A stretch of DNA of 64,000 nucleotides from Mucilaginibacter saanensis. Lineage in GTDB: Bacteria; Bacteroidota; Bacteroidia; Sphingobacteriales; Sphingobacteriaceae. Below are positions 17,058-26,141 of this stretch, in pieces. Under the pieces are notes generated by a model that saw only the letters and a list, made by a program, of their open reading frames with translations, searched no databases and was not told where the DNA came from. The DNA is taken from NCBI RefSeq assembly GCF_014200575.1, contig NZ_JACHBZ010000002.1, positions 620,001-684,000 on the forward strand. The letters run 5' to 3'. How positions within the stretch are numbered: the first letter of the stretch is position 1; the number at the start of each line of letters is the position of its first letter. The position numbers and the translations under genes are program-made.

Positions 17058-19238
17058 TTACTTAGCGATGGTGAAATCAGCAGTTGCTTTTTCATCTGCT
17101 GAGTTACTGCCAAGCACTAATTTATACTGGCCCGGATAAAGTTTCCATTTATGGGTTGTCATATCCCATTTTTGTAAATCCTGAACAGGTATCTTCAATG
17201 TAACAGTTTCGTCTTTATCTTTGGCCACGCTTACACGTTTAAAACTTTTTAGTTCTTTGATGGGCATGCGGTCAATTTTAGGATATTCAATATAAGCCTG
17301 TACTACATCGTCGCCATTCGTTTTACCGGTGTTTTTAATATTCACGGCAACGGTTAATGTATCGGTTTTTTTATAGGTGCTTTTCAGTTTGCTGTCTAAA
17401 GTATAAGCAAATGAAGTATAGCTCAAACCAAAGCCAAACGGATACTGCACCGGTCCGCTGTAATAACGGTAGGTACGATCTTTCATATTGTAATTTTGAT
17501 AATCCGGAACATTGCTGATATCCTTATAAAAGGTAACAGGTAAATGCCCCGATGGAGAAACATCACCGAATACCAGATCAGCCAGCGCATTACCCCCTTG
17601 TTCGCCCGGATACCAGGCAAATATAATGGCATCAACATAGGGTTCAATAGCAGCTACGTCAACATCGCTGCCTGCGGTTATAACAGCTATGATAGGTTTG
17701 GTTTTAACACCTTTACGCAGTGCCTTAATAAATGCAATTTCGCTGGCCGGAAGACTCAGGTTCTTTTTGTCGCCCCCGCTTTCTGATAAAAAGGCATCGC
17801 CTGCTTCACCCTCCAATACCGGCGATAAGCCAATCACGGCAATGGTTACTTCTGCATTTCCTGCGGCCCAGGTTCCTCCAAAATGGGTAGTATCTCTGTA
17901 ATCGCATCCAAGGTCATATTCAACCCTTGTGGCTGGGTTAACTGCGGCGGTAATACCTTCAACAAAGTTTACAACTTTACTGCTCGTACCGTGATAGTTA
18001 GCAATCATAGCATCAAGTGATGCCGCATTAGGGCCAACTACCATAATGCTTGATACAGCGCTTTTATTTAATGGTAATATGTTGTTATTGTTTTTAAGCA
18101 ATACCATACTCTGCTGGGCTACTTTACGTGCCAGGGCCAGGTGTTGTGTGTTATGGATACTATCTACGCCATAACCATGGTAAGGATTAATAGTTTGATC
18201 ATCGTAAAAACCGAGTTTAAACTCGGTACGTAAAATGGCGCTCAACGCGTTGTCGACATCCTTTTCTGTTATTAATTTTTGCTGAATGGCTTTTAACCCG
18301 TCACGCTGTAAAATGGTAGAACAGTCAAGGTCAACGCCCGCTTTTAAAGCAGCAGCTGCTACTTCAACAGGGCCGGGTAAGGTTTTATGGCTCGAGTAAA
18401 CATCATCTAACGCACCGCAATCGGTAACCACATGGCCTTTAAAACCCCATTCCTTTCTTAAAATATCAGTTAGCAATACTTTATTAATTGAGTTAGGTAC
18501 ACCATTTACGCGGTTATAAGCACTCATTACGGATTCCACGCCTGCATTAACCAGCTCATGGAAAGCATACAGATAGGTTTCGCGTAAATCCTTTTCATCT
18601 ACTTTGGCATCAAAACGATCTCTTTCTGCCTCGGGGCCGCTGTGGACCGCAAAGTGTTTAGCGGTAGCGGACGTTTTCAGGTAATGCGGATCATTACCCT
18701 GAAGGCCTTTTACAAAGGCCGAGCCCATGCGCCCCGTTAAAAAAGGATCCTCTCCGTAGGTTTCCTGTCCGCGTCCCCAGCGTGGGTCACGGAAAATATT
18801 GATATTAGGAGTCCAGAACGTAAGCCCCATATATTGCAAATGCCTGTCTTGCGCAATAGCGAGGTTGTATTTTGCACGTGCCTCAGTTGATATAACCGTT
18901 GAAACTTGTTTCAAAAGATCGTCATTAAAGGTAGCAGACATACCAATGGCCTGTGGAAAAATGGTTGCTTCACCCGCGCGGGCCACGCCATGCAGGGCTT
19001 CGTTCCACCAATTATAGGCCGGAATGCCCAGGCGCGGAACGGCCTTGCTTTGATAACCCAGCAGAGATACTTTTTCTTCAAGTGTGAGTTTTGATATCAG
19101 GTCTTTTACTCTAACGTCAATCGATTGCGAAGGATCTTTATAAAAAGGCGTTTGCTGTGCCATTGTATTAACGCTAATGAATAACGTGGCACAGATGGCT
19201 ATGGAGAGCCTGGTGAAGTTTTGCATGGTTGAAGCCAT
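17058..19238 (-). CDS. exported GH3 glycosidase, beta-xylosidase-like
   Basis: A 726-residue family 3 glycoside hydrolase with a signal peptide ending near T-M-A-Q-Q (residue 29). Two ATG starts are possible (19238, 19226); both give a signal peptide. The N-terminal TIM barrel has the catalytic nucleophile D273 in V-V-T-D-C-G-A, K-H-F-A near 195 and Y-N-W-W-N-E-A-L-H-G-V-A-R near 75. That last phrase is typical of the plant/bacterial beta-xylosidase branch. The alpha/beta sandwich and a C-terminal fibronectin III-like domain (about 635-715) follow. It faces away from a plus-strand row of N-glycan-type glycosidases, so beta-1,2-xylose of plant N-glycans is a possible target; xylo-oligosaccharides are the alternative. 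Confidence 0.88.
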   Translation of the reverse strand: MASTMQNFTRLSIAICATLFISVNTMAQQTPFYKDPSQSIDVRVKDLISKLTLEEKVSLLGYQSKAVPRLGIPAYNWWNEALHGVARAGEATIFPQAIGMSATFNDDLLKQVSTVISTEARAKYNLAIAQDRHLQYMGLTFWTPNINIFRDPRWGRGQETYGEDPFLTGRMGSAFVKGLQGNDPHYLKTSATAKHFAVHSGPEAERDRFDAKVDEKDLRETYLYAFHELVNAGVESVMSAYNRVNGVPNSINKVLLTDILRKEWGFKGHVVTDCGALDDVYSSHKTLPGPVEVAAAALKAGVDLDCSTILQRDGLKAIQQKLITEKDVDNALSAILRTEFKLGFYDDQTINPYHGYGVDSIHNTQHLALARKVAQQSMVLLKNNNNILPLNKSAVSSIMVVGPNAASLDAMIANYHGTSSKVVNFVEGITAAVNPATRVEYDLGCDYRDTTHFGGTWAAGNAEVTIAVIGLSPVLEGEAGDAFLSESGGDKKNLSLPASEIAFIKALRKGVKTKPIIAVITAGSDVDVAAIEPYVDAIIFAWYPGEQGGNALADLVFGDVSPSGHLPVTFYKDISNVPDYQNYNMKDRTYRYYSGPVQYPFGFGLSYTSFAYTLDSKLKSTYKKTDTLTVAVNIKNTGKTNGDDVVQAYIEYPKIDRMPIKELKSFKRVSVAKDKDETVTLKIPVQDLQKWDMTTHKWKLYPGQYKLVLGSNSADEKATADFTIAK

Positions 19239-19605
19239 TTTTCTGTTCTACTTTTTTGGTTTAAATGAATATTATCTTTTAAGTACGGTTGCAAGTAAAC
19301 CTGAACTCGTTTGTTGATATTGTATAATCTCCTTAAATTATGGTCGACTAAAGATACTGTTATACTGCTAAACGGAAAATCCAATGAAAAGATAATGCAC
19401 GTTAGCCGGTATTTTCATAAATGCCGTTGTAAATAACCTAATCAGGTGATAGAAACCGCCAATTACCTTAAATTTACTGTAACAATAATAAAATTTTAAT
19501 TGCGAAACTGAAACTTTATTAACAAAGTTTAGATATTTATTAAAATTTTTTAAAAAGTATTTAACAATAACTTATAATTGTGGAGCACTTTATTAATCAC
19601 TTTTC
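19239..19605. other. 367-bp divergent intergenic region of the glycosidase cluster
   Basis: This region separates the GH3 gene (minus) from the GH29 gene (plus) and must hold both promoters. On the plus strand TATAATTG at 19573-19580 is one mismatch from TAnnTTTG and would give a leader of about 20 nt. No matching minus-strand word and no strong palindrome was found. Confidence 0.5.
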
Positions 19606-21036
19606 ATGAAAAAAATATTTACCTTACTCGTTGTGGGCTTTCAGTGTACCGTTTTATTGGCACAAAAACACAATGTTTCCAAACAGTACGTGCCGCCCGG
19701 TGATCCTTTGGTTGAGCAGAAGATAGGAGAATGGCAGGATTTGAAATTCGGACTTTTTATGCACTGGGGAACCTATAGCCAATGGGGAGTGGTTGAAAGC
19801 TGGAGCATTTGTCCCGAAGATGAAGGATGGACGCAACGTAAAGGGCCGTACGGTGCTACCTATAATGGCTACAAAGCCGCTTATGAAAACTTACAAACTA
19901 CTTTTAACCCCGTAAAATTTAACCCGGAAAAGTGGGTAAAGGCAGCTAAGGATGCAGGGATGAAATATGTGATATTTACCACCAAGCATCATGACGGTTT
20001 TTGCATGTTTGATACCAAGCAAACGGATTATAAAATTACAAGCAGCAAAACGCCGTTTTCAACCAATCCCAGAAGCAACGTTACCAAAGAGGTTTTCAAT
20101 GCTTTCCGTAAAGAAAACTTTATGATAGGAGCGTATTTCTCAAAACCCGATTGGCATAACGAAAATTACTGGTGGCCTTATTTTCCACCCAAAGATCGTA
20201 ACGTAAACTATGACCCCGCAAAATACCCTGAGCAATGGCAAAAATTCAAAGATTTTACCTATAATCAAATCAGCGAACTGATGACCGATTATGGTAAGGT
20301 TGATATATTGTGGCTCGATGGCGGGTGGGTTCGTCCTAAAAAAAGTATTGATACTTCGGTTGACTGGCAGCGTGGTATCCGGTTTAATCAGGATATTGAC
20401 ATGCCTAAAATTGCAGCCATGGGCAGGCAAAAACAACCAGGCCTTATTGTGGTTGACCGCACAGTATCAGGTCAGTATGAAAATTATACTACACCGGAGC
20501 AGGAAGTACCAGAAGTACCTCTTGATCATCCGTGGGAAAGCTGCATCACCATGGGCAACTCCTGGAGTTATGTACCGGGAGATCATTATAAATCGGTACA
20601 ACAAATTGTGCAGTTACTGGTAAAAATAGTTTCGCGCGGGGGTAATTTGCTAATGAATATTGGCCCTGGCCCTGATGGTGACTGGGATTCGGTAGCTTAT
20701 CAACGACTACAGGGTATAAGTGCCTGGATGAAAATTAATGGCGAAGGTATTTACGGTTCAAAGTCTGTAGCCCCTTACTCAACAGGTAATATTTATTATA
20801 CTAAGGCAAAGGATGACAAAACGATATATGCTTTCATGTTGGCTGACCAGGAAAAAGTTGTTTTGCCTGCTACAATAAGTGTTAAAGTAAACAAGCCTAA
20901 AAAGATAACCTTATTGGGTAGCAATACACACCTGAAGTTTAAACAGCAAAATGATGAAGTTGTGATCAGTATTCCTGCCGGGCTTCAAAAAAATAACGGA
21001 TTAAACGAAGCTGCCTGCTTCAGGCTTGAGTACTAA
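19606..21036 (+). CDS. exported alpha-L-fucosidase, GH29
   Basis: A 476-residue family 29 fucosidase with a signal peptide (cleavage near L-L-A-Q, residue 20). The catalytic domain carries F-M-H-W-G-T-Y, K-H-H-D-G-F at 127-132 and the nucleophile D238 in D-I-L-W-L-D-G-G-W. A small beta domain closes the C-terminus. It hydrolyses alpha-fucosides, probably in the periplasm. First gene of the plus-strand row with GH2, GH20, a second GH29 and GH92. Its sequence is far from the second GH29 here, which hints at different linkages (for example core versus antenna fucose). Confidence 0.9.
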   Translation: MKKIFTLLVVGFQCTVLLAQKHNVSKQYVPPGDPLVEQKIGEWQDLKFGLFMHWGTYSQWGVVESWSICPEDEGWTQRKGPYGATYNGYKAAYENLQTTFNPVKFNPEKWVKAAKDAGMKYVIFTTKHHDGFCMFDTKQTDYKITSSKTPFSTNPRSNVTKEVFNAFRKENFMIGAYFSKPDWHNENYWWPYFPPKDRNVNYDPAKYPEQWQKFKDFTYNQISELMTDYGKVDILWLDGGWVRPKKSIDTSVDWQRGIRFNQDIDMPKIAAMGRQKQPGLIVVDRTVSGQYENYTTPEQEVPEVPLDHPWESCITMGNSWSYVPGDHYKSVQQIVQLLVKIVSRGGNLLMNIGPGPDGDWDSVAYQRLQGISAWMKINGEGIYGSKSVAPYSTGNIYYTKAKDDKTIYAFMLADQEKVVLPATISVKVNKPKKITLLGSNTHLKFKQQNDEVVISIPAGLQKNNGLNEAACFRLEY

Positions 21037-21134
21037 TAAGTTGTTTAGGATAAAAAACCACATAAAATAGCCAAATAACCATAACGCTGCACTTGTTGCA
21101 GTACTTAATTTTGAAATTATCATCCCACCACATA

Positions 21135-23816
21135 ATGACAAAAAATTTCCCTGCAGGTAAATCTGTTCGTTTAAGATTTTCAGTAGCTTCTTTGTTTTTG
21201 GCCGGTCTTGTTGCGCAAAGCATCAATACACAAGCACAAAGTAAGTACGAATTAAATGAAGGATGGAAATGCGCACCCATTGGTAATATTAAGGATAATG
21301 GAACCGATGTTTCGCGCTCAACCTATAGCACAACGGCATGGATGCCTGCTGTTGTACCGGGTACGGTATTAACCAGCCTTATAGCCGATAAAAAGATGCC
21401 CGATCCCTTTTATGGGATGAATAATGAGCAAATTCCTGATATTTACAGAACAGGTAAGGATTACTATACCTATTGGTTTGCAAAAGACTTTAAAGAAACT
21501 CAACCACAAAATGGCGGTCAGGTATACCTCAATTTCAGAGGTGTAAACTACAGCTGTGATGTGTTTTTGAATGGCCATAAACTGAATGCCACACTTCATT
21601 CCGGCATGTTTCTGCGTCAGACATATAATATTACCAAGTGGATTGCCAAAGACGGAAATAACCGAGTAGCCGTAATTGTTCACCCGCCAGAGCAGGTTGG
21701 TAATCCTAACGGTGGTCAGGGTGGTGATGGTACCATTGCTCGTAACGTAGGTATACAATATACCGCCGGCTGGGATTGGATACAACCTATTAAAGACCGT
21801 AATACAGGTATCTGGGATAAGGTAACTATTGAAAAAACGGGTGCAGTCAGGATAAAAGACCCACATGTGGTAACCCTGGTGCCTGGCGTAAGGCAAGTTG
21901 ATGGCCCTCAGCAGCCGGCCATTATTCAAGTTTCGGCAACACTTGAAAATGCTACTAACTTGCCCGTTACCGGCGAGTTGAAATATAATCTGGATGGTAC
22001 TGTAGTATTAAAAAAGATCGTTTTAAAAGCTAATTCTGTACAAACGGTACAACTGAATGATTACAGCTTAAAAAATCCAAAATTGTGGTGGCCTAATGGC
22101 TATGGCGCCCAGCATTTGTATGCTATGCACCTGCAGTTTGTAACAGATGGCAACAAAATATCTGACCAGGATAACATTGAAGTTGGAGTACGACAATTAA
22201 CTACTGAATGGAATACCCGCACAGAGAGCAGACAGATTAACATTAATGGTCAAAAAATATTTATTAAAGGTGGCAACTGGATAGTATCTGATGAAATGCT
22301 TCGTTTTTCAGATGCCCGTTATGACGCCGAAGTACGTTTTCACCGGGATATGAACCTTAACCTGATCAGGGTTTGGGGCGGTGCTTTAATTGAACGACCT
22401 GAGTTTTACCAGGCTTGTGATAAATATGGTATGCTTGTTTTTCAGGATATGTGGGGATCGGGTGATTGCAATGGCAGATGGACAGACCCCATGAAGCTTG
22501 ATGATCAATGGACACGCAGAAAATATCCGGATGATCATGGTCTTTATCTTAAATCGATAGAAGATCAGGTAAAATTGGTGCGCAATTACCCGTCGTTGGC
22601 TATTTGGTGCGGAGGGAATGAAATTACCCCGCCCGAAGATATTCTGGTGGCCCTGCGTGATACCATTATGCCTAAACTGGATAATACACGCTGGTTTATC
22701 CCATATTCAAACTCCGAAGAAATGTCGCGCAACGTACAGGGCGGCAATGGGGACGGGCCTTACGGTATTCAGCCTTTATCAACCTTTTGGGCACAGAGAA
22801 CTTATCCATTTAATTCAGAAGTAGGCTCGGTTGGTGTAAGTGATTATGAATCGTTAAAAAGGTTTATACCAACCAAAAATATGGTATTGCCTGAGTATGA
22901 TGCGGCTACCGGTAAAACCAAAACCGATTCTGTTTGGGATTATCATAAATACATTGGCTATGATGATTTTATTGATAAATATGGTAAACCTAAAAATGTA
23001 GAGGATTTTGCCACTAAAGCCCAGCTGGTAAATTATGATCAGTACCGTGGTTTAATGGAAGGCTTCAGCTCACATGCCTGGGACTGGTATACAGGTACCA
23101 TCATCTGGAAAACCCAGAACCCATGGACAGCAATGCGCGGGCAGATGTACGATTATTATTTAGATCCGAACGCCTGTCTTTACGGTTTACATAATGGCAG
23201 TCAACCCCTGCATGTTATGTACGATCCGACAGATGGCATGGTGATGGTGGTTAATAATACCTTTAAGGCATATACCAATATGATGCTGGTAGTAAAGGCT
23301 TACGATATGGATGGTAAGTCAAGAGAGCTTACCCAGGTTTTTGTTGATGTAACACCAACTACCGCTAAACGCTATTTATCATTAAAAAAAGCCATTGATC
23401 ATTTAGCCAAGGATAAAGGAACTTTCCTTTGCCTGCAACTTTTAGACAAAGACCAAAAAACACTCAGCGAAAATATTTACTGGATGCCTAATGAAAAAGG
23501 GGAATACTCAGGTTTACAAAATATGGCTCAGGGTAATCTTAATGCAACAGCAAAATATCTGGCAAATGATAAAGTTGAAGTAACGCTGACTAACAGTGGT
23601 AACGGTCCGCTGGCGTTTTTTAACAGATTGTCATTAGTGAACTCAGATACTAAACAGCGTGTATTACCTGCTTTTTACAGTGATAACTATGTATCCGTTT
23701 TACCGGGGCAAGAGAAAAAGGTTATTATAGATTACAAAAATTCAGATAAGAAGAACCTGGCAGTTACTGTAACCGGCTGGAACGTTAACGAGAAATTTAT
23801 ACAGATCAGTAAATAA
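21135..23816 (+). CDS. exported GH2 beta-mannosidase-like glycosidase
   Basis: An 893-residue GH2 enzyme. The start chosen is ATG 21135 (signal peptide to about A-Q-S-K, residue 35); the upstream reading needs TTG. Order: sugar-binding jelly roll (about 40-235), immunoglobulin-like domain (about 240-355), TIM barrel from about 360 with acid/base E496 in W-C-G-G-N-E, and the probable nucleophile Glu in F-N-S-E-V-G-S-V-G. C-terminal beta domains follow. These motifs place it with the exo-glucosaminidase/plant endo-beta-mannosidase branch of GH2 rather than with beta-galactosidases. Cleavage of the Man-beta-1,4-GlcNAc core of N-glycans fits the neighbours. It lies 98 nt after the GH29 gene and 12 nt before the GH20 gene. 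Confidence 0.88.
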   Translation: MTKNFPAGKSVRLRFSVASLFLAGLVAQSINTQAQSKYELNEGWKCAPIGNIKDNGTDVSRSTYSTTAWMPAVVPGTVLTSLIADKKMPDPFYGMNNEQIPDIYRTGKDYYTYWFAKDFKETQPQNGGQVYLNFRGVNYSCDVFLNGHKLNATLHSGMFLRQTYNITKWIAKDGNNRVAVIVHPPEQVGNPNGGQGGDGTIARNVGIQYTAGWDWIQPIKDRNTGIWDKVTIEKTGAVRIKDPHVVTLVPGVRQVDGPQQPAIIQVSATLENATNLPVTGELKYNLDGTVVLKKIVLKANSVQTVQLNDYSLKNPKLWWPNGYGAQHLYAMHLQFVTDGNKISDQDNIEVGVRQLTTEWNTRTESRQININGQKIFIKGGNWIVSDEMLRFSDARYDAEVRFHRDMNLNLIRVWGGALIERPEFYQACDKYGMLVFQDMWGSGDCNGRWTDPMKLDDQWTRRKYPDDHGLYLKSIEDQVKLVRNYPSLAIWCGGNEITPPEDILVALRDTIMPKLDNTRWFIPYSNSEEMSRNVQGGNGDGPYGIQPLSTFWAQRTYPFNSEVGSVGVSDYESLKRFIPTKNMVLPEYDAATGKTKTDSVWDYHKYIGYDDFIDKYGKPKNVEDFATKAQLVNYDQYRGLMEGFSSHAWDWYTGTIIWKTQNPWTAMRGQMYDYYLDPNACLYGLHNGSQPLHVMYDPTDGMVMVVNNTFKAYTNMMLVVKAYDMDGKSRELTQVFVDVTPTTAKRYLSLKKAIDHLAKDKGTFLCLQLLDKDQKTLSENIYWMPNEKGEYSGLQNMAQGNLNATAKYLANDKVEVTLTNSGNGPLAFFNRLSLVNSDTKQRVLPAFYSDNYVSVLPGQEKKVIIDYKNSDKKNLAVTVTGWNVNEKFIQISK

Positions 23817-23828
23817 AAACAACCCTAT

Positions 23829-26132
23829 ATGATTGCTTTTGCTAAAAAATATAAATCCTTTAAAATTGTATTGCTGCTGGTGGGAACGGGGGCTTTAAGC
23901 GCCCAGGCACAGGATGCTGTTAAGTTTCCGCTTATCCCTTACCCAACTCAATTGGTGGCGGGTAGTGGTTCTTTTGTTATTACCGGAAAAACCAGCATTG
24001 TTACTGCCAAAGAATTTACCAGTGAAGCAGCGGAATTGAACAATCTACTGCTAAAAGCTTTGGGCAAACCGTTAGTTGTGGCCAAAATCAACAAACCCCA
24101 TGCTATTAATTTGGTATACGATGCTACTATAACCGCTCCGGAGGCGTACAAATTAAACATCACTGCGCAGCAGGTTACCATTGCGGCAAAAGATCCTGCT
24201 GGTGTGTTTCATGCTGTTGAAACTATAAGGCAGCTACTGCCTGTTTCAGTAGAGCGGGGCGTGGTCAACGAAACGTTGGTTTTGCCAGCTGCATCTATCG
24301 AGGACCAGCCAGCGTATGCATGGCGCGGAATGCATCTTGATGTTTCCCGTCACTTTTTTTCGATAGCTTATCTCAAAAAATTCATTGACAGGATGGCGCT
24401 TTATAAAATGAATAAGCTTCATTTACACATTACTGATGATCAGGGATGGCGTATTGAAATAAAAAAATATCCCAAACTAACCGAAGAAGGCGCCTGGAGA
24501 ACTTTTAATAACCAGGATTCGGCTTGTATGAAACGGGCCAAGGATAACCCTGATTTTGTGATTGATAAAGAACACATTGTTCAGCGTAATGGCAAAACGA
24601 TGTATGGTGGTTTTTATACCCAGCAGGAAATGAAAGGTGTGGTAGCCTATGCAGCTGCCCGCCATATTGATATTATCCCGGAAATAGATATGCCCGGCCA
24701 CATGATGGCTGCCATTAATTCATATCCTTTTTTAACCTGTAATGGCGAAAACTCATGGGGCAAACTGTTCACAAAGCCTATTTGCCCAGGTTTGGAAACC
24801 ACTTATGAGTTTGCGCAAAATGTTTACAGTGAAATCATGGATATTTTTCCATCCAAATACATTCACATCGGTGGTGACGAAGTTGACCGCACAGATTGGG
24901 GGAAATCAGATGCCTGTAAAGCATTAATGGAACGTGAAGGTATTAAAGATTTACCTGCACTGCAAAGTTACTTCATTAACCGAATGGAGAAATTCTTTAA
25001 CTCTAAAGGTCGTAAATTGATTGGCTGGGACGAGATTATCGAAGGTGGCATTAGCCCCACGGCTATCATTATGTACTGGCGCGCCTGGGTACCTGACGCC
25101 CCGGTTAAAGCAGTTAAAAATGGTAACACAGTTATTATGACACCCGGTGAGCCATTGTACTTTGATAACCAGCCAGATCAGTATTCTATTAGTAAGGTAT
25201 ATCATTTTAACCCGATCCCTAAGGTTTTAAATGCCGAAGAAGCAAAGTCGATTATTGGTGCGCAGGCTAATATCTGGACAGAGATGATCCCTTCAGAAAA
25301 GCGTGCAGATTACATGTACATGCCGCGTTTAACTGCCCTTGCCGAAATGTTATGGACAACTCAACAGGATAAATACGATTCTTATTTAAAACGCCTTGTT
25401 CAGCAATATAGCCGTATGGATGCCATGAACATCAACTATCGCTTGCCTGATCTGCCCGGATTATTAAATAATTATGTGTTTATTGATGAAGGTAAATTAA
25501 GTATTGACAGACCATTGCCGGGCCTTACCATACGTTATACAACTGATGGTTCTTTACCCGGTGCTAAATCACCTGAATTGCCCTCGCCACTAAGTATAAA
25601 AAAGGCTGAGTTGGTACGTGTTGCTGCATTTACAGCTAATGGCGCACGGGGAGATGTTTACAATCTTAATTACACGCAGCAGCAAATGCTTGGCCCCGTT
25701 AAAGTGGCGCCACCCAAACCAGGTTTAGCTTGCAGCTACTATAAAGCTTTTTTTAAGCAAATCGCGCCAATGAAGGATGCAAAAGTAGATAGCACATTTA
25801 CAACCAATACTATTGCAGTTCCGGCAACAGTAAAAGCACCATCATTTGGTATAACTTATAAAGGTTATATAGATGTACCCGCTGATGGCATTTACAACTT
25901 TTATTTAACTTGTGATGATGGTGGTGTGTTACAAATAGGTCCGGGTGTTACCGTAGATAACGACGGCAATCACTCTGCTCAGGAAAAAAGCGGACAAGTG
26001 GCTTTAAAAATGGGTTTACATCCGTTCCTGCTTAATTTTATTGAAGGCGGCGGCGGTTATACCCTTAAGCTTCAATATAGTTTAAATGGTTCTGCCCGGC
26101 AGGATATCCCTGCTGAATGGTTTAAAAATTAA
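23829..26132 (+). CDS. exported beta-N-acetylhexosaminidase GH20 with PA14 domain
   Basis: A 767-residue enzyme with a signal peptide (cleavage near A-Q-A-Q-D, residue 28). Order: GH20b alpha/beta domain (about 35-158), GH20 TIM barrel with catalytic pair D350-E351 in H-I-G-G-D-E-V, a chitobiase C-terminal-like beta domain (about 545-610, with R-Y-T-T-D-G-S-L-P) and a PA14-like domain (about 630-765, with T-C-D-D-G-G). It removes terminal beta-GlcNAc or GalNAc, as found on complex N-glycan antennae. The tight 12- and 9-nt spacing to GH2 and GH29 shows one operon. Confidence 0.92.
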   Translation: MIAFAKKYKSFKIVLLLVGTGALSAQAQDAVKFPLIPYPTQLVAGSGSFVITGKTSIVTAKEFTSEAAELNNLLLKALGKPLVVAKINKPHAINLVYDATITAPEAYKLNITAQQVTIAAKDPAGVFHAVETIRQLLPVSVERGVVNETLVLPAASIEDQPAYAWRGMHLDVSRHFFSIAYLKKFIDRMALYKMNKLHLHITDDQGWRIEIKKYPKLTEEGAWRTFNNQDSACMKRAKDNPDFVIDKEHIVQRNGKTMYGGFYTQQEMKGVVAYAAARHIDIIPEIDMPGHMMAAINSYPFLTCNGENSWGKLFTKPICPGLETTYEFAQNVYSEIMDIFPSKYIHIGGDEVDRTDWGKSDACKALMEREGIKDLPALQSYFINRMEKFFNSKGRKLIGWDEIIEGGISPTAIIMYWRAWVPDAPVKAVKNGNTVIMTPGEPLYFDNQPDQYSISKVYHFNPIPKVLNAEEAKSIIGAQANIWTEMIPSEKRADYMYMPRLTALAEMLWTTQQDKYDSYLKRLVQQYSRMDAMNINYRLPDLPGLLNNYVFIDEGKLSIDRPLPGLTIRYTTDGSLPGAKSPELPSPLSIKKAELVRVAAFTANGARGDVYNLNYTQQQMLGPVKVAPPKPGLACSYYKAFFKQIAPMKDAKVDSTFTTNTIAVPATVKAPSFGITYKGYIDVPADGIYNFYLTCDDGGVLQIGPGVTVDNDGNHSAQEKSGQVALKMGLHPFLLNFIEGGGGYTLKLQYSLNGSARQDIPAEWFKN

Positions 26133-26141
26133 ATATCCGCA

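Noticed and set aside
21369..21929. Open frame of 186 codons on the minus strand
   Set aside because: It is a shadow inside the GH2 gene, with unlikely composition.
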